A stretch of DNA of 64,000 bases from Brachypterus glaber (taxonomy: Eukaryota; Arthropoda; Insecta; Coleoptera; Kateretidae): assembly GCA_958510825.1 (NCBI GenBank), contig OY294049.1, positions 36,484,774 to 36,548,773 on the forward strand. Direction: 5' to 3'. Made by a program: the position numbers and the translations under genes. Position 1 is the first letter of the stretch, and each line of letters starts with the position of its first letter. The notes under the pieces are model-generated. The model searched no databases. It worked only from the letters and a program-made list of their open reading frames with translations, and was not told where the DNA came from. Below, in pieces: positions 19,082 to 29,200 of the stretch.

Positions 19082-19463
19082 TCTAACTTCGATCTTTGAG
19101 CTTCGAGCTCTCGAGCTTCGAGCTTTGAACTTTCAGGCTTTGAGCTTCCGGCTTGTGAGCTTTCAAGCATTGAGCTTTCAGGCTTTGAGCTTAAGAGCTT
19201 TTGACCTTTGATCTTCGAGTTTTAAAGCTTTGCGCTTCGAGCCTCGAGGTTTTGAGCTTTCGAGCTTCAAGCTTTTGAGCTTTTGAGCTCCTGAGCTTGC
19301 GAGCTTCGAGCTTTGGATCTTTCTAGCTTTGAGCTTTTGAGCTTCGAATTTTAGCGCTTCGAGCTTTTGAGCTTTAACCTTTGAGCTTGGAGCTTTTGAG
19401 CTTTGGAGCTTTTCAACTTTCGAGCTTCGGAGCTTAAAGCTTTCGAGCTTCGAGCCTTGGGCT
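19082..19463. repeat. AGCTT-based degenerate satellite
   Basis: About 380 bp built from short units such as GAGCTTCGAGCTTTGAGCTT, with period mostly 7-14 bp and many AGCT tetramers. It continues as GGGCTTCG beyond 20240, so the neighbouring 776-bp element interrupts it. Confidence 0.85.
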
Positions 19464-20239
19464 GGATCTAGGAGACTTTGCCGAATAATTTACAGCGAAA
19501 CTTTTACCGCGAAAACGTTTACCGCGAAAACATTTACCGCGCAATGATTTAACCGCGAAAAAGTAATTACCGCGAAAAATTATTACCGCGAAAACATTTA
19601 CCGCGGAAACTATTATCGCGACAATAAAAATCGCGCATACTTTTACGTGTAATAATATAATCGCGCATACTTTTGCTGCCCAATATGATAATCGCGCCTA
19701 AATTTTAATTAAAAAAAATAACCTTAAAATATATATTATAATTTTTTGAATGAAACGCTTATTTTATAATCATAGTTTTGTTTTTATTTTTTATCAAAAA
19801 CAAAACCAAACAAACTAAACCAAACAAATTAATCATATTTATGTTTTTTAAAATACTAAAATTATAACACCAATATAAAGAAATTAGTTATGTATTATAT
19901 TATATTTATTAGTAATGTATTTATAATTTTACTTACATATATGTTTAAAAACCAAACCAAACAATTTAGTTATATTAAAATTTTGTTAATTCTGCTATTA
20001 TAAAACTTAATTAAACAAATTGGTAATATAAATTTTTCGCGGTAATTGCATTTCGCTATTTAAACTTTTCGTGGTAATAGTTTTCGCTATTTTTATTTCG
20101 CTTTAATATTTTTTCGCGTTAAATTTTTATCGCTGTTAATCCTTTGCGCGGAAAAAAACATTTCGCGGTAATTTTTTCGACGAAATATTTTCGCGATAAT
20201 TGTTTTCGCGGTAAATTTTTCGAAGAAGGCTCCCGTTCC
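19464..20239. mobile_element. 776-bp MULE-like element with inverted sub-terminal arrays
   Basis: The 9-bp sequence CCTTGGGCT lies immediately outside both ends (19455-19463 and 20240-20248). The termini read inward as GGATCTAGGAGACTTTG and GGAACGGGAGCCTTCTTCG, followed on both sides by TTTAC.GCGAAAA. The left ~230 bp hold many copies of TTTACCGCGAAAA; the right ~200 bp hold the inverse, TTTTCGCGGTAA. The centre is about 330 bp of AT-rich DNA without an ORF. A 9-bp duplication with long, repeat-filled ends fits a non-autonomous Mutator-like element; hAT (8 bp) is the main alternative. Confidence 0.75.
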
Positions 20240-20552
20240 CCTTGGGCTTCGTTGTCAAAAGAGATAATTTAAATTAAACATAGCTTTTTTTATTCGAAAG
20301 AACCCTTAAAGAAATTTTTATTCAGTGAATATTTAAAACAGGACGTGAAAGTTCTGAAAACTTTTTATATACAAGCATTAAAATTACCCATTTATTTCAG
20401 AATTTAAATAGAGCTACCTGTTGAATTTGGAATTATTTAAAATGGGTAAAGTTGTTATACATTTACAGCGGATTATATCGAATGATACCTACATTGCTTA
20501 GCAAAGTTTGCTAAATAAATTTAACTTGGTTTAGCGTATTTAATTATAGATA
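20240..20552. other. Short AT-rich intergenic stretch
   Basis: After the target duplication the satellite ends within about 20 bp, and the remaining DNA shows no repeat partner or open frame that I can support. Confidence 0.4.
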
Positions 20553-20765
20553 CAGGGTGATCAATAACTGGCATGCCAAATTTTAAGAGGTTTCTACTTC
20601 CAAAAATACAACAAAATGTTCCTATAAAGGTTGGTTTGGAAATGAGCCCTAAGTGAGCTTCGACCCTTTAAAATTGTACTAAAAATAAGGTTTTTAATTA
20701 ATAACTCTGGTACCGGTACACTTTAAGGTAGAGCGACGAGTTTTTACACGTGTACTAGTATTTAT
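20553..20765 (+). mobile_element. TIR element family 4, truncated left end
   Basis: It begins ACAGGGTGATCAATAACTGG and runs through TTAATAACTCTGGTACC, as in the complete copy at 27443-28100 and the inverted copy at about 61440-61790. The match ends at the SINE start at 20766, so the SINE probably inserted into or next to it. Confidence 0.6.
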
Positions 20766-20955
20766 GGGAGGATTGGTGTAGTGGTGTACCGCGTCTGTAC
20801 ATGACAAGTCTACTAGCCAACTAGCGTGGGTTCGATTCTCACTGGCGCCGATTTGTCTTTTTCAGTTAATTAATAATTGAAATTTGGCAAAGGCGTAAGT
20901 GAAGCGGACACTCCCTATAAAAACTGGTTCGAAAGTCAGTATAAGCCGGTGGACC
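20766..20955 (+). mobile_element. tRNA-derived SINE, copy 1
   Basis: The ~85-bp head begins GGGAGGATTGGTGTAGTGG (A-box-like) and ends GTGGGTTCGATTCTCAC (B-box), with a spacing that implies a long variable arm as in tRNA-Leu/Ser. The body CAGTTAATTAATAATTGAAA, TTTGGC.AAGGCGTA and GGTTCGAAAGTCA is shared with the SINE at 44025. Acceptor-stem pairing is poor, so this is not a tRNA gene. Confidence 0.75.
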
Positions 20956-22240
20956 TTTTTACTGACTAAAAAGTAACTTTTTTCGAGGAAAAAAGTTGTA
21001 TTTTCAGCTTAAAAAAGTTGTAATTTTTCACATTCCCCCCCCCCCCACAAAATATTCTTCGCTACGGCCCTGTGTTTAAAATAGCTTATTGGACGAAGGG
21101 GCTACTGTAAGTGAAAACAGGGCCGGGCGGACCGAGCGACCGTCCTGACACTTTTTTGGATCGGTTTTGGGGGTTATGAGGGGGCGCAAAATTAGGGTCT
21201 CGCCCGGTCATCATTTTTGTCTTTCGCCGGCCCTGAGTGGAAGAATATTACGTCGCATCTGGAGCCAGATAGTAAGACGTGCAGTTTTTTTGTTTCTGTT
21301 CGATATGACGCTGGCTGGCAATCAAGACAGGCAAAGGGGAGGGACAGAGGGGCGCCGATAAGAAATGTGTGACGTACCGAAGGGACCGCATCAGTCATCA
21401 GCTGGTAAAACACGTGATGCCAAACCGGTACGGCGCGAACCGCACTGATTCGGCTGCGTAAACGCGTCTTCGCGCAAGAGCACACCGTTCACAAGAGGTG
21501 TAACTCGATTTTTCAGTAGACACAAAAATTTGATTTATTTTTGGCGAAATCGAAATGTTTAAAAACAATATTCGAAATTTGATAGTTGTTTGGTACTGTT
21601 AAAATTATATATTATTATATTATGTACAATTTAAGAAAAAAAATGTAATTAAGCACTTATAAGTGCTTAATTTGCGCCTTTATTGTTACTTTTTTTCTTC
21701 AAAAACTCAGTTTATAAAAAAAAAATAATTATGTATGATATTATCTCTTCTTGATAAATTTATCAAGGTTGGGGTCACTAAATACAAATCCGGTGCCAAC
21801 ATTTCAAACAAGGGCGTATTGAATGTATATTTAAAAAACTTGAGCTCTTTTTACAAAAATTAGTAGGTACTTTTTTTTTAATATCACTGAAACTAAAATT
21901 TTAAAATTTAAAATGGCGGATCTATGCATCCATGCAATACGTAATTTCAAAAATTAAATACATATTTTTATTAATTAATAATCGTATTTATAAAAATAAT
22001 TCAGGCACATAAACAAAACTTAGCAAATATGTATCTATAGATTATCTATAGATTATTATAATAATGTTTTAAAACATTCCTTTTCAGTTTCTTGATAGAC
22101 GCGGTACATAGTTTGCAATATTTTGAACTTAAAATCTAGGTCGCCTTCTTTTACAATTTCCAATATTGTCTTTATTTTGATTGTGAGTTATACTACTGTG
22201 CAAAAACCGCATATCGCAAAAAAATGGCATTAAACCGCGT
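20956..22240. other. Intergenic; GC-rich block 21060-21490
   Basis: A C-run (about 21034-21048) is followed by a GC-rich, CpG-rich block without recognised coding content, then AT-rich DNA with a small palindrome AAGCACTTATAAGTGCTT near 21653. The overlapping open frames at 21167-21485 on both strands lack domains and are probably chance. Confidence 0.4.
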
Positions 22241-22786
22241 ATGAACGTTGACCTCTTCAAGTGTTCTCTCTCCCCGATCCGACCCTACAGGGGGTGGGAG
22301 GGTGTCACGTCAAGCCATCACGCGGGGACCCGCGATTCTACCTCCCTGCTGCCTGCCTGCCCTGCGCTCAGTTCGCGTTCGTCCGTCGCCTGTATTGATC
22401 GGCTGGACAAAGGAACTGACCACCAGTTTGTAGAGACTTGGAAGAAACACTATTTGCGACTAGAACTTCGGCCCACACGGATCATCACCGCTAATTAACG
22501 GGTATTAGAATAAGTCCGCCAAAAATTAAAAGTGTGGCGCTTGCGTCAAAAGTTTTGTGTTTGTGTGCCACTTATCAGCTGCATTCGTCAAAACTTTCCC
22601 GCAACTTGTTTAAGTGAAGTTTTTACGCCGCCACTTTCTGACTTTTTTCCATCTGCGCATTCTATCAACATTTTTCATTGGACCGTTGACTTGATTATAA
22701 ACATTACCACGTGCCAGTTGTCTCTTGCTGTTAGTTCGTTGTCGTGCGTTTATGAGTGTGATTCGCTGTGCTAAAAACGAGTAATC
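22241..22786 (+). other. Probable 5' leader/promoter region of the dan-like gene
   Basis: This block directly upstream of the dan-like start is GC-richer than the surrounding DNA and free of identifiable repeats, as expected of a selected 5' UTR or proximal promoter. No clear TATA box or initiator was identified, and the transcription start cannot be placed from sequence alone. Confidence 0.4.
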
Positions 22787-24124
22787 ATGTCAGCAAAAGC
22801 CGGTAAACGTCCGTTACGGTCTTTAACGGCCCATGAAAAGTTGGATGCTATTCGTCGAGTGCACGACGGGGAAAGCAAGGCATCGGTCGCAAGAGATATC
22901 GGAGTGCCGGAGTCTACCCTCAGGGGATGGTGCAAAAATGAAGACAAAATTTCCTACCTTTCACGGCAATCTAGTCCCGAGACCGACGAATCTTTAGATT
23001 TTAAAGAAAAAAGAATCAAACTAGACGACTCTCTGATGCAGCCCTTCAATTTAAGTCTCAAATCTACAGGGGCTACTTATTCACCCAACTCCGATTTACC
23101 AAAAGTTGACATAGACGTAAATAAATCCGCGCTAAATCTCAATATCAAGCAAGAAACACCAAAAACCACTCACATGACCGAACGGGAAAGAAACAGAGCC
23201 GAACTGGCCCGCCTCAGCGTGGAATTAGGACTCAACAGGCCCGAAATGTTTATGCCTTCATTAAACAATCAGACTAGTAATCTTGCAGATATAACAGCAA
23301 ACATCGGTCTTTTGGCTCAATGGAACAACCTTTTGATGCAGCAACAACAACAAAAGAATCTTAATGTTAACAATGTACCTAAAAAAGTAACGGCCCCAGC
23401 CGATACAAGTTCAAACATGGTATCATCTACCGCAGGACTATTGACCACGGCCGACAAATTAGCTAAACCACCCACCGAAAAACAATCTGTCCATGATTCA
23501 GTATGGTATTGGCTTAAAACTCAACAAGCCATGTTAGGTTTAAACCAAAACGCCACTACATCAATGCCAAATAGCACAAACGGTATTTCTACGTCCTCTA
23601 CAACGACAACCACCCCCAGCTATGCCAACCCTGCGGCATGCATGAACGGTGTAACTCCCGACCAAAGTTCATGGTTCTGGAAATGGTATAAGCAATTCGC
23701 GTACAATCAGCAATCACAGGTGGTGCCGTCTGCTGATAAACCTATCCTTTATCAACAACTGACTAAGGATAAGGATGTACACAACGCAGAGAATCTGTCG
23801 ACTAATTGGGACGATAAGGACAAACTGCAGAATAAGATAGCTAGTAATACCAAAGCTCGATCCGTCTTGGATAATTTGTTGTTTAACAATAACAACAACG
23901 TAGCAGTCAATAACCAGAAGGAAGGAAAAGAAGACGAGGTTGTGAGCCAAAATGAAGCCCTGGAACACGGCGACAAGTTCTTGAAATGGCTGGAGGCCTG
24001 CAGCGATCCTTCGGTCACCGCTATGCAAATTATGCAATTTAGGTCCTTGTTGAACAACGTGAAGACTGGCGCCGACCGCAGAAACGGAGACCTCCAGAAC
24101 AAAGCCAAAGTAAAAAGAAAGTGA
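22787..24124 (+). CDS. dan: Distal antenna-like Pipsqueak-domain transcription factor
   Basis: A single uninterrupted 445-codon frame. Residues 7-57 form a Psq-type helix-turn-helix: KRPLRSLTAHEKLDAIRRV, then GESKASVARDIGVPESTLRG WCKNE, the signature of Drosophila Dan/Danr, nuclear DNA-binding proteins that pattern the antenna and eye. Residues 86-90 (PFNLS) resemble a CtBP-binding motif, and IKQE (120-123) fits a sumoylation consensus. Residues 130-150 (TERERNRAELARLSVELGL), 238-250 (SVWYWLKTQQAML), 294-304 (SSWFWKWYKQF) and 399-427 (LKWLEACSDPSVTAMQIMQF..) are further family-like blocks; a poly-Gln (185-189), a Thr-rich run (271-276) and an Asn run (367-371) lie between. The C-terminus is basic (KAKVKRK). 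The start is set by a clean ATG (context AATCATGT) immediately before the HTH. Many insects have one dan/danr gene, so the symbol is a family call. Confidence 0.92.
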   Translation: MSAKAGKRPLRSLTAHEKLDAIRRVHDGESKASVARDIGVPESTLRGWCKNEDKISYLSRQSSPETDESLDFKEKRIKLDDSLMQPFNLSLKSTGATYSPNSDLPKVDIDVNKSALNLNIKQETPKTTHMTERERNRAELARLSVELGLNRPEMFMPSLNNQTSNLADITANIGLLAQWNNLLMQQQQQKNLNVNNVPKKVTAPADTSSNMVSSTAGLLTTADKLAKPPTEKQSVHDSVWYWLKTQQAMLGLNQNATTSMPNSTNGISTSSTTTTTPSYANPAACMNGVTPDQSSWFWKWYKQFAYNQQSQVVPSADKPILYQQLTKDKDVHNAENLSTNWDDKDKLQNKIASNTKARSVLDNLLFNNNNNVAVNNQKEGKEDEVVSQNEALEHGDKFLKWLEACSDPSVTAMQIMQFRSLLNNVKTGADRRNGDLQNKAKVKRK

Positions 24125-24460
24125 GATGTTTAAACGAATGACATTTTTTTATAGGTAGACTAATGAAAGATATGTAAAAAAATCTCGACAAAGGCTGTTA
24201 AGCTCGAAACCAAATTTATTAGTTAATATATTATATAGCTTATAGTTACATATGTTGTATATGTAGTTTATCTACAAAGTCTATACGCGGGCATAATTTT
24301 ATCAGACTGTCTAGTTTAATTATTATTATTTCCATGAAACTTTATAGGACAGAAACTGGATTGGAAATGAAAAGTGGAAAAAGTAAATTTTGAGGTTTTT
24401 CTATGGTCATGAAAACATTAGTTTTTTGACTCGTTCCGAAGAAAGCGCTTCTAAATAAAC
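24125..24460 (+). other. 3' UTR of the dan-like gene
   Basis: AT-rich sequence follows the TGA at 24122-24124. The first convincing poly(A) signal is AATAAA at 24454-24459; later ones near 25190 and 25203 are possible if the UTR is longer. Confidence 0.5.
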
Positions 24461-25205
24461 TAAACTCATACAAAAACTTATTTTTTGTGCAATAAGTCGT
24501 TTTTCTTTGCTACTACGAAAAAATGGGGACATGCGTAAAGTTAAGTTTTTTCACTTCATCACAAAATAGTACAAAATACCGTCTTATTTTGATTGCATCC
24601 ATTTACCATGGTAACTTTCGGTCGTGGATGATCCGTATAACAAATTATCATGGTAAAATGAATAGTAATATAGAAATCAAAATTCGATGGTATTTGGATA
24701 CTATTTTCTGATGACGTCAGTCCTAATAGCTGTGAATTTAACTTTATGTTTTCTTGACATATTAATCCAACAAAAACTTTAATGTTAAATTTTTCCATGT
24801 AAAAATACTAGTTTCTTGGACTATTATTCCTTAAATGTTACCTAAAATGTATTATAGGTTTGTTAGATTTATTTCTGTACATATATTTTTTATAGTCATT
24901 TAACTTTAGTGGATAACGGACAAAATTATAAAGGGGCTGTTCAAAAATTACGACACCAATTTTTTTCTAGTTTTAGACCCCCTCAACTATCGTCGTGTGA
25001 AATTGAAACATTTTTCACTTTTTACTAGACCTCCTCCCTCCCTAGATCGGTGACAGGTAATTGTTGAACAGCCCCAAACTGTTTTATATTTGAAAATAGT
25101 GCCAAATATTTTTCGCTCAAGTATATACCTACCTATTTTTCTTGTATAGATAACTATGTTTAAATATTATATTTTTTTTAGTTAATAAATGTTTTCATAT
25201 TATTA
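24461..25205. other. Intergenic or extended 3' UTR
   Basis: AT-rich and without recognised genes. It contains paired ATTTACCATGGTAA/TTATCATGGTAAAA words near 24600-24660, a small inverted repeat, and a fragment near 24935-25075 (GGGGCTGTTCAAAAATTACG) that resembles a common short repeat. Confidence 0.4.
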
Positions 25206-25455
25206 ATAAACAAATATCGGGACTAGGACTTTAAATAAAAACACTAAGTTTTATACACTAGCGACGTTTCGTCTTTAATTAAGACTTTATCAAGCTTAGC
25301 ATACTTAAAACACTACATTTAAATAATATTTATGTTAAATGTATTGCTTTAAGTATGCTAAGCTTGATAAAGTCTTGATTAAAGACGAAACGTCGCAAGT
25401 GCATAAAACTTAGTGTTTTTATTTAAAGTCCTAGTCCCGATATTTGTTTATTAAT
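25206..25455. mobile_element. Foldback with hammerhead-like core, copy A
   Basis: The outer arms AATATCGGGACTAGGACTTT and AAAGTCCTAGTCCCGATATT are perfect complements, and the arms continue to the centre near 25320. Each arm contains GACGAAACGTCG (reverse complement on the left) preceded by a paired GTCTT..AAGAC stem and TTGATAA. This layout resembles the hammerhead ribozymes of Penelope-like retroelements. No reverse transcriptase is present. Confidence 0.7.
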
Positions 25456-26854
25456 TGTATAATCGAAGGAAACTAATATAATTTGATTGTTTTCATATTC
25501 AAGATCTCGTAAACGTTTTTGCCAAAGTATTATCTGATTGGATCTTTGTTAAAGTGAACTTACCCAGGTTAACTTTAACCCTCTATGGAGCGTACCCATA
25601 CAAAAAATGTATTTTTCTGTATTTTCTTTTTTATTATCAAAATGTGATTTATTATTTATTTTAAGTTTTGTATTTGTTTTTTTTTTAATGCCTAATTTTA
25701 CGTAGTATATAAAGGATAAAAAAAGAATTATATTATTTTTTTATTATTTTCTATTTTATTTTTTATTGTTTTATTTAATTTTTTATTTTTAGTTTTGTAT
25801 ACAGGTAAAAATGTCGTTTTTAAAATCCGTTGGTCGTTAATAACCAAATTTTTTATAGTTAACAATACAAAAATTTGTATATTTCGATATACACGATATC
25901 TTAGAGGGTTAAGTTTAAATTTTTACGATACCAATCAAGTTTAATTTTTTAAGGCATCAACCAAACAGAGACACAGTTTTAATTTCAACATTTCTTAAAA
26001 ACTGTTGGTGGGTTCCCTTTAAAACTGAAACTTAAGGTGAATGCCTTAAAAATTAAAACTTAAATAACTGGGTAATATTACCTTTAAGGTTTTTTTTGCC
26101 GGGGAATTTTGTACTTAAGTGATATTATTATAAATTATTTATATATTATTCCTACATTAAATATCGCTAAGATTTACCATGGTGTTATTTGTACATTGTT
26201 GTAAAAAAACTCGAAATATTTTTCTACGAAATTAAATAAATTTCTGAAGAATTTACCTAAATGTTTTATTAAATTAAATTTATAATTTCAGATACAAATC
26301 AAAAAACAAACCGTGAAGATATGTAATGCTACGCATTCAATTATACATTTCACAGTAAATGGTATATTGCATTTCCAAAAAAATAATTTTCAAAAAAAAA
26401 AAAATTAGTTTTTTTTTTAAAGATCCTTTTGAAAAACAAAAATTTAATTATTGAAAAAAAAAATGAAAAAAAAAAGTTTGGGAACGTATTACGAACGCAA
26501 ATTTTGATCATTTTGGACGTAACTCTCCAAAATGACCCTCTCCCTAGGAGCGTTACGTAATACTAGAACGTTTCCTTTCGTTCAACTTAATTTTCTTTTG
26601 AACTTTCTCCCATTTAAAAGTCTCTGGGTTAAAAAACTTGCTCGATTTATATTTATAAAGTTATCAAAGTATGTATAAAAGGTTGAAGCGGGATGGAATG
26701 TGGCAACGTTTTTATTTGTTTTGTAGTTTTACTACGTTTTACTACGATTCATTTGTAACTTCATTCATAATCTGGCTTTTGTTATTGTTTTTGTAGCGTT
26801 GCGTAGTTTCGATTATTTTTTTTTAATAAATCAATAAAAATGTATTACCTATCT
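25456..26854. other. Intergenic, AT-rich, no gene seen
   Basis: This stretch has long T/A-rich tracts and a fragment at about 26290-26590 that includes CCGTGAAGATATGTAATGCT and a GCGTTACGTAATACT-type terminus shared with family 5. No open frame has recognisable content. Confidence 0.5.
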
Positions 26855-27322
26855 ATAGTCCGTCCAATTATGCAAGATAGTAGTTTAAAATTGCCGCGAT
26901 TTTTAAGGTACATCATTGGTTAAAAACTCGTATCTTTAAAGTTATACTTAATGATATTTTGTATGGTATTGAAAAAGGTACTTTTTTGGTTTATTCTTCA
27001 TACACTAAATTAGCATATTCTGCATATTGTACGTAAATTATATTAAATACAAGGAAAACGTAAAATTTTTAGGTTACAATTACAACTTAAGGCCTGTCCA
27101 GAGGCTCGCATAACAACCATTACAAGATAAATGTTGACACATCAAGCCAATCCTGGCATCGCATTCTTATGTACTATGCTTGTTATGCGAGTCTTTGGAT
27201 AGGCCCTTTCCAGGAAAACAGTATCGACAACTGTTAAATTTTTGATACACTACGATTTATGCATAATTATGCTATTTGGTGTAAAACGGGCCTTATTATC
27301 TTGCATAACTGGACGGAGTATA
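26855..27322 (-). mobile_element. TIR element family 1, second copy (inverted)
   Basis: It reads TATAGTCCGTCCAATTATGC at the left and closes with GCATAACTGGACGGAGTATA at the right, in the opposite orientation to the ATG2-intron copy. It is shorter by about 115 bp and also carries the nested mini-element at 27091-27205. Confidence 0.7.
27091..27205. mobile_element. 115-bp mini-element, second copy
   Basis: The ends GGCCTGTCCAGAGGCTCGCA and (reverse strand) GGCCTATCCAAAGACTCGCA match the mini-element at 1414-1528. Confidence 0.65.
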
Positions 27323-27442
27323 AGTACCTACCTACACAGGCATGATGTTACGGGGTTATGGGGAAAGGATGCTACGGGGTGTAGGGGAAAGGATGCCTCC
27401 CCCCTCAACCACTTTCGAGTTGGGAAAATTATGGAACTGATA

Positions 27443-28100
27443 TGGGTGATCTGTAAGTGGCATGCCAAAATTTAAGAGGATTCTACATCCAAAAATATCA
27501 AAAAAAGTTTCTATAAAGGTTGGTCCAGAAATAAGTCTTAAGGGAGCTACGGCCCTTTAAAATTTTACTAAAAATAAGTTTTTTAATTAATAACTCTGGT
27601 ACCGTTTGAGCTATAAGGGCAATTAATTTATATTAATTTATTTTTTAAATTTTATCCAGAGGCTGCAGAGACGGCAAAATGTGTGAGGCTTAACAAATGT
27701 TTGTAATGTGTTTTTGTTTTTTTTTTGTAAAAAATATAGATTTCTTGAGTAAAAATACATAAAAAATGTCATATAGTGTAACACTGTAGGAGCAACCGTT
27801 TTCAAAAAAAAATGCAATTAGGAGGAAGTATGTAACATTTTGTGCCACCAAAAATGTTACTTTTTAAAAGGCTATTACTCCTTTAATATTAAATTTAGAT
27901 GTTTCGGTGAAAGATACTTTTTTGCTTAGTTTTTAATAAAGAATCGCCCTACAGCATTAAAATTTTATTGGTGCTTTTTTTGTTCCCCATTGTTCCTTAG
28001 GGCTCATTTCCGGACCTACCTTTATAAAAACTGTTTTTCAAATTTTTGGATTTAGAATCGTTCCTTAAATTTTAGCATGCCAATTACTGATCACCCTGTG
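27443..28100. mobile_element. TIR element family 4, full-length copy (~660 bp)
   Basis: The left end GGGTGATCTGTAAGTGGCAT and the right end (reverse strand GGGTGATCAGTAATTGGCAT) are inverted repeats extending another ~25 bp. The interior is AT-rich with no transposase. Partial copies lie at 20553 and 61440. Confidence 0.7.
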
Positions 28101-28914
28101 TAATGTTAAGGTCGGAATTTTTGTTTTTGGATCCGCAAAAAAGACGATTTTTTACATGTAAACGTACTTATTTCCCACCCTGTGGCGGAATTACCTAATC
28201 CTTGCGATAACATGGGCAAATCCGGCCTTGATTATAGGGGAAAGTAAAAACTATCGACTCCTTTCGACTAAGTCTAAGGCTTAATGTACAATGTTGATTC
28301 CTTTAAATATTTAGCCAACTAGGTACCAAGAGAATTGAAATTTCGATAAAACGCCGAAATGCGGATCATCCGCAGCGAATGGCGCCGAGGTCCAAGTTAT
28401 GCTGTCACTGACTGTGACGTGCCTTATTTGAAATGCATCCCCTAACTACAGAATACAGGTGAATATCAAAAAAGTACTAGAGTAACTAGAATTTTACAGA
28501 TACTGCCAAAGTTGTGGCTTTTGACCAAATTGGCGCCGCTCGGCTATAAGGTCACAAGGTAATTATTTGTTACTCCTTACTCAAGATACTAACTAAAAAA
28601 GAATAATACCCCTGTTTAGCATCTTTTAAACAGTCTATAGCAAGAACGGAACTCCAGGGTGTCTTTATGAGATTTCAGGGGGACACATGCAAAAAATCTT
28701 AGATCTAACCGATATCTATCGTCCATAATGCTGCAATTCCTCGTTACTTGACACTAATGTAAAAATAAGTCATGTGTCATTGTAATTTAGTAAACATAAC
28801 AGCCTTTTCGCGGTACGTAAAGATAAGATTGTGTGAAGGATGCGCTTTTGAATCCTAAACACTTCCGTAAATTGGCGCTATATCCCTAGATTTATCTAAA
28901 TTTTGAAAAATAAC
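28101..28914. other. Intergenic, no gene seen
   Basis: Mixed-composition DNA without a convincing open frame or a repeat partner that I could identify in this window. Confidence 0.4.
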
Positions 28915-29200
28915 CGATTTTAATGTATCAGTATTTAAATATTGTTTTAGAACACGCATGTACACGTAGATAATACTGAGTAAAATGTATTTTATTATTT
29001 AGCCGCTCAAGGTGTAGGTTCCAATTAAGTTTTTCATCTAAAAAAATACCCAAAAATTTTGTCTTTTGTTTCGTGGTTTTACAAGTGAAACTAAATTGTT
29101 TTAAGTACAGCTCCAAATTAGAGGGTCTGTTGTAAAATTGAACATTCTCTACGCTGTAGCTTAGCGCTACGGTCCTACGTTTTGGATAAGCACCCATTCC
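28915..29200 (-). pseudogene. LINE reverse-transcriptase fragment
   Basis: The minus-strand frame 29197-28928 includes TKFLGIFLDEKLNWNLHLER followed by LNNKI, the KFLG..D..LNW motif found C-terminal to the RT palm in CR1/Jockey-like LINEs. The rest of the domain is absent, so this is a short relic. It is not a close copy of the ATG2-intron LINE. Confidence 0.7.

Noticed and set aside
20766..20855. Possible tRNA gene with A- and B-box sequences
   Set aside because: The acceptor stem does not close and the segment continues into a SINE body shared with 44025-44280.
21167..21485. Opposed open frames in the GC-rich block
   Set aside because: Overlapping frames on both strands in GC-rich DNA are expected by chance; no domain or start context supports either.
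22241..22774. Three short frames upstream of the dan-like gene
   Set aside because: They lie in what is probably its 5' leader and lack domain content; possible upstream ORFs but without support.
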